Positions 12,801-18,800 of a stretch of DNA of 18,842 bases are shown piece by piece. Origin of the DNA: Chloromonas sp. AAM2. Taxonomy: Eukaryota > Chlorophyta > Chlorophyceae > Chlamydomonadales > Chlamydomonadaceae. The stretch covers positions 1-18,842 of the forward strand of contig QAXH01002288.1 in assembly GCA_004335635.1 (NCBI GenBank), in the 5' to 3' direction. Under the pieces are notes generated by a model, which saw only the letters and a list, made by a program, of their open reading frames with translations, had not been told where the DNA came from and did no database searches. Each line of letters begins with the position of its first letter. Within the stretch, counting starts at the first letter, position 1. The position numbers and the translations under genes are program-made.

Positions 12801-15800
12801 AGGAAGCCTGGCCAGGGCTGCCCAGAAGGGAGGCAACACTGCTGAACAGCACCACTGCAGCTGCAGGGTGGAGGGCCATGCTGCCCATAACCAGCTGAGG
12901 CACGCTGGCGGCCTTGGCAGCCCATGCTGCCCGCAGTAGCTGCGATGACGTGTTGGCCACCAGACCATCGGCAAGCACACCGGATGCATGCAGCACTCCG
13001 AGCACAGGCAGCTGCCGAGCGCCATGCATCAAGCTTGCTGGTGGGGTGCGGCTGAGCCATGCCAAATCTGATCCACACGACACATCACACTTGCTACTCG
13101 TGATGACTGTTGGTGGAAGCCCTGGCTTTGAATTGTAGCCTAGCTGGGCCGCAGCATCAGGAATCGTGCCTGATCTGCTGATGAGGTGGATGTGTGCAAC
13201 ACCACGGCTGGCTAGCCATGCAGCCACCTGTCCCGCCAGGGCGCCAGACCCCCCAGTAATCACGTATGTGCCACGCACTGGCAGCATGCCAATACCAGAC
13301 GCATCATCACCTGGTGGTGTGCAGTCCCAAGCTGGCACAAGGCAGGCATCGTGAATGCAGCCTCCAGAGAGCAGGCTGGGATAGAGACCCTTGGCCGCCG
13401 TGTGAGGCTCTGCATGTAGGTGAATGCGGACACCAGTGGTAGCCGCCGGCTCCCGGGGCGCAGCGGCCAGTGGCATGCATGCATGGCTGGTGGGTGTCTC
13501 CTGAGTCATGCAGCGCAGCAGTGCAGCGGCGGCAGCCACGCTGGAGGGTGCGATGCTACAAGCCGTGCCCTGGGGCACAGGACTGACCATGGAATGCTGC
13601 TGCTGCAAGGATGGAAGCTGCACAGTGGCTGCCAGGGCGGGTGGCTGGGCCAAGAAGCCGTGCAGGCCAGCCAACAGGCCATGAGCAACCCCCAGCCCAT
13701 CCGCCCCTGAACCTCCCATAGCATTCCGCAAACTAAGCGCTGATGGTATGTGAACTGCCGGCTTGGCGGTGGACACATCTGTGGCTTGATGCTGCATCAC
13801 GTATGTGACTCCATCGACCACTGTGTGAGTTTCCGAGCCGCTGCTGTCAACGTCACTGAGGTCGCTGTCTGAAGGACCATTGTCGCTGGACATGCTGCCA
13901 TCACTGCTGCTCCCGCGGGTAGCCTGAAGACCACCGAGCATGTCACCCAGGGGTCTGAAGCTTGCATTCAGCAGCTGCAGGTTGGCAGTGTTGCCCACGG
14001 AACGGTTGGCTGTTGCTGTACCACCTGCCGCTGCGCCTCCGCCAGTTGCACCCTCCTGGCCGGCACCATTCTGCACTGTCATGCCGCCACGGCCCGCAGA
14101 AACGTGGGAATTGGGCGGAGTGGCGGGCACGACCAGGGCCTGGAAGCCACTCAGCCAACCGCTGCCCTGCAGCAGCTGCAGCTGCAGCCCGGCCTCAGCC
14201 ATGCAGCAGCCCACCATGTCCGGTTCCATGTCATCGTCAGGCTTGCTGATCTGGCTGTAGTATGCTCCTGGCTCGGCGGCTTGGCAGGCACCGGCTGCAA
14301 GCTGAGCACGAACGATGCTTTGCAGCAGGCGCCTGGCTGGGTTGACAGGCATAGACACTGTGTTGCTGACGCTTGGAGCCTCTGCAGGGGTCGTGGAAGG
14401 CGCCCAGGCGGCAACAGTTGCAAACAGCTCCGTGCGACGCTTGCGGCTGCTGTGTTTGCCACTCGCTGCCACGGTCACTGTCGCCTGCCCGTACACAGGA
14501 TCGACCGTGCACTGCAGGGAGCCGCACATGTAGGCATTGCGAGACATGGGTTGTGGCGCGCTGAGCACACCATCGCACAGTGCAAGGGAGCTTGATGGGT
14601 TCATGAGCAATGCTGATCCCACAGCACGGACACCCGCTGCTGCCACTGCACTCAGAGCGGCATTGGGCACCAGATGCCTGGCTAGCGGTGCGGTGCCGAT
14701 GGCTCCATTGCCCCCGGCACCCAGCACCAGCAGCTGAGCCAGCGGTGTCAGTGCGGGATGGGCCAGTGGCGTCTCGCAAAATACCAACTGTGTGGCAGGC
14801 CCAGGCGTGGGCAGGCAGCGGTGCAGCAGGACGGACACAGGGGCCATGATCCACAGGCGCTCATGACGCCAGGGATGGGAGGAGGGAGTTGCACCATCCG
14901 CTGTCAGGGGCTCGACCTCACTGGTGGTTTGTGGAGTCGTGGATAACAACACGTGGGCGTTTGTACCCTGAGGCACAACAAACAGCGTTCGGTGTGACTT
15001 GATGCAAGGGTTGACAGTGGCATGTGAGGCCTGGCTTGCCAAGCCTGACTGTTTTAAGCTTCAACTCTGGGCGAACATTGCCTCAAAGCCTGGGCCTTTC
15101 ATCGATCAGGATGATTGCAGGTATCAAGTCAACTCTTTCAAAAGCAAGAAAGCCAGCTGAACAATTGCAAAACCCTGTATCATGCCAGACGTGATAATCT
15201 GCAGTTGGCCGGTCCATACCTGGAACGCAAACCCTGAAACACCCCCAGACGTTGCCATTTCCGTGGCGGACTGATTGCCACCGGCTGTGAGGGCAAGAGG
15301 CCCTGGCTGCCTTGCCATGCCAAGGGGTGATGAGGCGAGCACCGCAGCCACGTGCGGGTTGAGAGTGCCCAGGTGGTTGAGCTGCAGGCTACCAGCGCCA
15401 CCAAGTGCAGAGCCCAAGTGGAACAGACCCACCATGCCGGCAGCGGGCTCAGCGTGACCGTACCAGGACTGCACACAAGAGGTGCACAAGGTTACAAGAG
15501 ACAGGGAGGATGGATAACGTGTTGTGCAGTCAGTGAAGGGCAGAGGCGTGCAGGCAGATGTCCATGCACGCGTGCCCTCACATAAACCATGAAAGCCTGT
15601 GTAGGCGTGAAGAGTGTAAGACGTGAGCGTGAGGATTGCACGTGCAGTGTAAGCTGCCTGCTCGCCTCGCAGATTGCACCAAGCCAGGTAGAAGCCTTCT
15701 CACCTTGCTGGCCAGCAGCTGCACAGTTTGTTCCTCAATGCCTGCTGCAAAGACCGCTGCCGCTGCGCCCACTTCAATGGGGTCTCCCAGGGGCGTCCCT

Positions 15801-18800
15801 GCACGATATGACATAGGCTCAACAGCACTTGACTTTGCACCCATAGCCAGGGACAGGCAAGCTGGCAGCGTCAGGTGAGTTTGCACTGCGTTTCAAAACG
15901 CAATGCCTATTGGCGCTATAAGATGGCAGAAACAAGCACACACACCAGCTAGCTGGCAGTCCTGTGCTAGCCGCCACTGCGTACCTGTTCCGTGCATTTG
16001 CAGCAGCGCTAGAGCTGATGGCGCCATCCCAGCGTCCTGCAGGGCACTGCGCATGACCTCCTGCTGGCTGGGGCCATTGGGTGCAGTGAGTGCGCTGCTG
16101 CGGCCGTCCTGATTCACCGCTGACCCTGCCAAGAGCGCATAGGAGCCGTCTGGCACCGTTCCCTGTGCATCCACGCCATGCAGAGCTTCCAGGAGCATGA
16201 CGCTGCATGCCTCTGCTCGCACGTAACCGTCAGCTGCGGCGTCCAAGGTCTTGCAGCGACCGTCAGGTGCCAGCATGCCCGCACGCTGCACACGCACCAC
16301 AGACAAATCTCAAGTTCGCGGATTGCCCACTCACTTGCCGGTCATCAGTCACGGCAAGAGATAGGATGGCTGCCGTTCTTGTGATCTTGAAACAGTGGGA
16401 GGTGGCAAGGCAGCAACACAGCGGCTGGTTCACAAACACCTTGTTTCTTACCTGGAAGGCTGCAGGTGTGTCAGGCGCGAGCATGACGTTGGCTCCGCCC
16501 ACCATTGCGCCTGAGCACTGCGCTGCATGTAGTGCACTTGCAGCGCTGTGCGCGGCCACAAGTGCACTGCTGCAGGCTGTGTCAACCGCCAGGGCAGGGC
16601 CACGCAGATTGAACACATAAGCCAGGCGACCCGCAGCAACGGAGAGACTGGCACCTGTGGAGTTGAAGGGTGTCATGCCACGACCGCCTGCACACCACAC
16701 ACAAGGGCACTGACTTGCGATTCTTAGACACACGTACAAGCTTCTGAACATCAGTCAACGCGACCGCCTGCACCACACACCAAGGATGCTTGAGCATGAC
16801 TGCAAGCTGATGGAGGGTCTAGAGCAGAGCATCCCATCCAGGACTGAGAGATTGCGGATGCAAGTGGACAAACGATGCACTGGGGCAAATGTGGAAGATT
16901 GTGCTTGTGCCAGGCCTCTGCTGTGTAGGCTCTCACCACTTTTTGGTACATGTAGCCGTCACCTGGCTGCTTGCACTCACCGTACTGCAGTGTGGCCTTG
17001 TTGTAGTCCATGCTGGATATGCCGATGAACGCCCCGCACACGCCTGACAGCGGGCCCACGCCGCCCTGCGCCATCAGTTCCGCCGTGCACAGGAGCAGCA
17101 GCCGCTGCTGGGGGTCCATCAGCACTGCCTCGGGGGAGGGGATGCCGAAGGCAGCGGCGTCAAAGGCCGCACAATTGGACACAAACGCGCCGAACTGAGT
17201 GGGCAGCCCACCAAAGAGCGCCTCATGGCCATAGACGTCATACCTGCAGGAGAGCAGAGTGTGGCCTGGTTCACTTGGTGTGCGGTAGGTAAACATTAGA
17301 CCTGGACCTGAATGTGAGTTCTGGCATTACCCTTGAGGCCACAATGCTCAGAACGCTCTTGGCGAAGTCATGCTCCATGACACCAAAAGACCCGTTCCTT
17401 TGCAACTTGAATTGACACTTGATTGCACTAGGGAATGTTTTAGACTGCGTGGTTGCAGCCCCGCCTGCTTGTGTCTGCATGTTGAGTGGTGCTGTTGTCA
17501 AACCTGCAAAGACCATGTGATGCTGATGCTGATGCTGCTGGTGTACTTGCCTGTCATGCGGCACGCGCCGCACCACATCCACACTCCGCAGGTGGCCCGG
17601 CAACGCACTGCCGCTGGATGTGATGTGCCCGGCACCCGGCGGGTGACAGGTGCTGCGGGAGGGCAGGCGGCTGGCCATTGCACGCACCACCACCGTCACC
17701 CTGTGTGGCCAGTCCTGCTGCGCTGCAGGCTGGAAGGTGACAGGTCCTGGCATGTCTTCCGGCTCGTGTTCACCAGCATGTGGCGCCTGGCCGAGCGCAG
17801 GACTGGTGGTGGCCATGGTGGCCACGTAAGCTGAGATGGCTGAGATGGTTGGGTGGTCAAACACAAGCGTGGGTGGAAGATCCAATCCCAAGCGCGCCTG
17901 AGCAAACGGACAGGCAACAAAGGCACGCAACGGCTACTCAACACCTCAATGTGCATGTGCAATGGCATATGAAATCATCAGTCCCACCATTCTGAACGCC
18001 CGGGCGCATCTGTTGGATGCAAAGCGCGGTTGACCACGGACCTAGCGGGACAACAGACGTGACAATAAGGTCTACAGACCCCGAACTGTTCCAGAAACAG
18101 ACAACCGTCAGCAGGCAAACTGGTCCTTGTCTCACAGCTGCAGTTTGCCTCCTACCTGTAAGTTGTTGCGCAGCTCCACGGCTCCCAGGCTGTCAAGGCC
18201 TGAGGACATGAGCGGCTCCTCCGACCCCAGATCCCCGCGCCCTAGGACGCCAGCCACTGCCTCCGACACCTCCCGCTGCAGGCCCTCAGCCCCACCAGCC
18301 CTGTGTGTGGGTGCGGGAGTCAAGCTGCTGGCTGGAACTGCACGGCGCCTGGTTGTGGCCATGGCTGGCGGCTCTGCAGCCGGATCCTTAGGGGTGCGAG
18401 GAGCAGGCAGCTGATCAGCAAAGTTTGTGAACAGGGTGGGCATGGCCGGGGCGCGGTTGGCCAGGAAGGTGGGCCATAGGAAGGGAATGGCCGGTAGCAC
18501 GGGTGCCAAGCTGCTGGAGAGCGTTGAAAGCACGCCTGGAACACAGACGCAAGAGCTGGATTGGTGTCAATGCAACCATTCTTCAGTTGCAGGAGTGAAA
18601 CACGTGCCTGCACTTTGCTCACATCTGTGGCCTACCCGCCTACCTGAACGATTGTCTACTGCATGCACTCAAGCTTCTGCCTTCAGCTCACCTTGAAGAG
18701 CTTCCAGACCCCTGTCCGGCTTGATGAGAGCCATGCCTAGCCGCTCCACACGAGCTGCAGTGCTGGCATCGCCTGCCGCCATGCCGCCACCGGCCCATGC

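Larger units (their letters stand above)
12430..13281 (-). other. Module B ketoreductase (KR)
   Basis: Residues 1237-1520 form an NADPH-dependent short-chain reductase that turns the beta-keto group into a beta-hydroxyl. The nucleotide-binding motif is [11 protein letters not shown] (residues 1243-1253; the usual final LG is LA). Catalytic residues are present: Lys1359, the LFSS serines 1383-1384, Tyr1397 and Asn1401 in [14 protein letters not shown]. The loop HASGVLADG keeps the Asp of the B-type LDD fingerprint but has Ala before it, which hints at B-type (D-hydroxyl) stereochemistry; that is inference. The C-terminal tail ends in PTLFAEV. The domain lies inside the 3,186-bp exon without introns. 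Confidence 0.93.
14941..17702 (-). other. Module B ketosynthase (KS), six introns
   Basis: Residues 243-683 carry out decarboxylative Claisen condensation between the upstream acyl chain and the ACP-bound extender unit. Visible motifs: [17 protein letters not shown] with active-site Cys419 (codon 16574-16572); [32 protein letters not shown] with His557; YGHAEPAAG with His596; and GTNAHV at the end. The Cys-His-His triad is intact, so a condensing KS is expected. The usual N-terminal strand is poorly kept ([14 protein letters not shown], residues 243-256). The domain is split by introns 3-8. No AT follows: only about 55 residues separate GTNAHV from the DH-like fold. Confidence 0.95.

Noticed and set aside
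2455..14124. A methyltransferase between DH and ER
   Set aside because: The DH-ER spans in modules C and D are only about 175-190 residues, match a structural pseudo-KR and show no SAM-binding glycine motif.
11740..15042. A 1,100-residue minus-strand open frame as a separate gene
   Set aside because: It starts in intron 8 and ends in intron 9. The KS end and the next KS start continue across both introns in frame.
16263..16751. Possible frameshift or pseudogene because KS pieces fall in different reading frames
   Set aside because: Every frame change coincides with a splice donor and acceptor of matching phase; no internal stop or frameshift remains after splicing.
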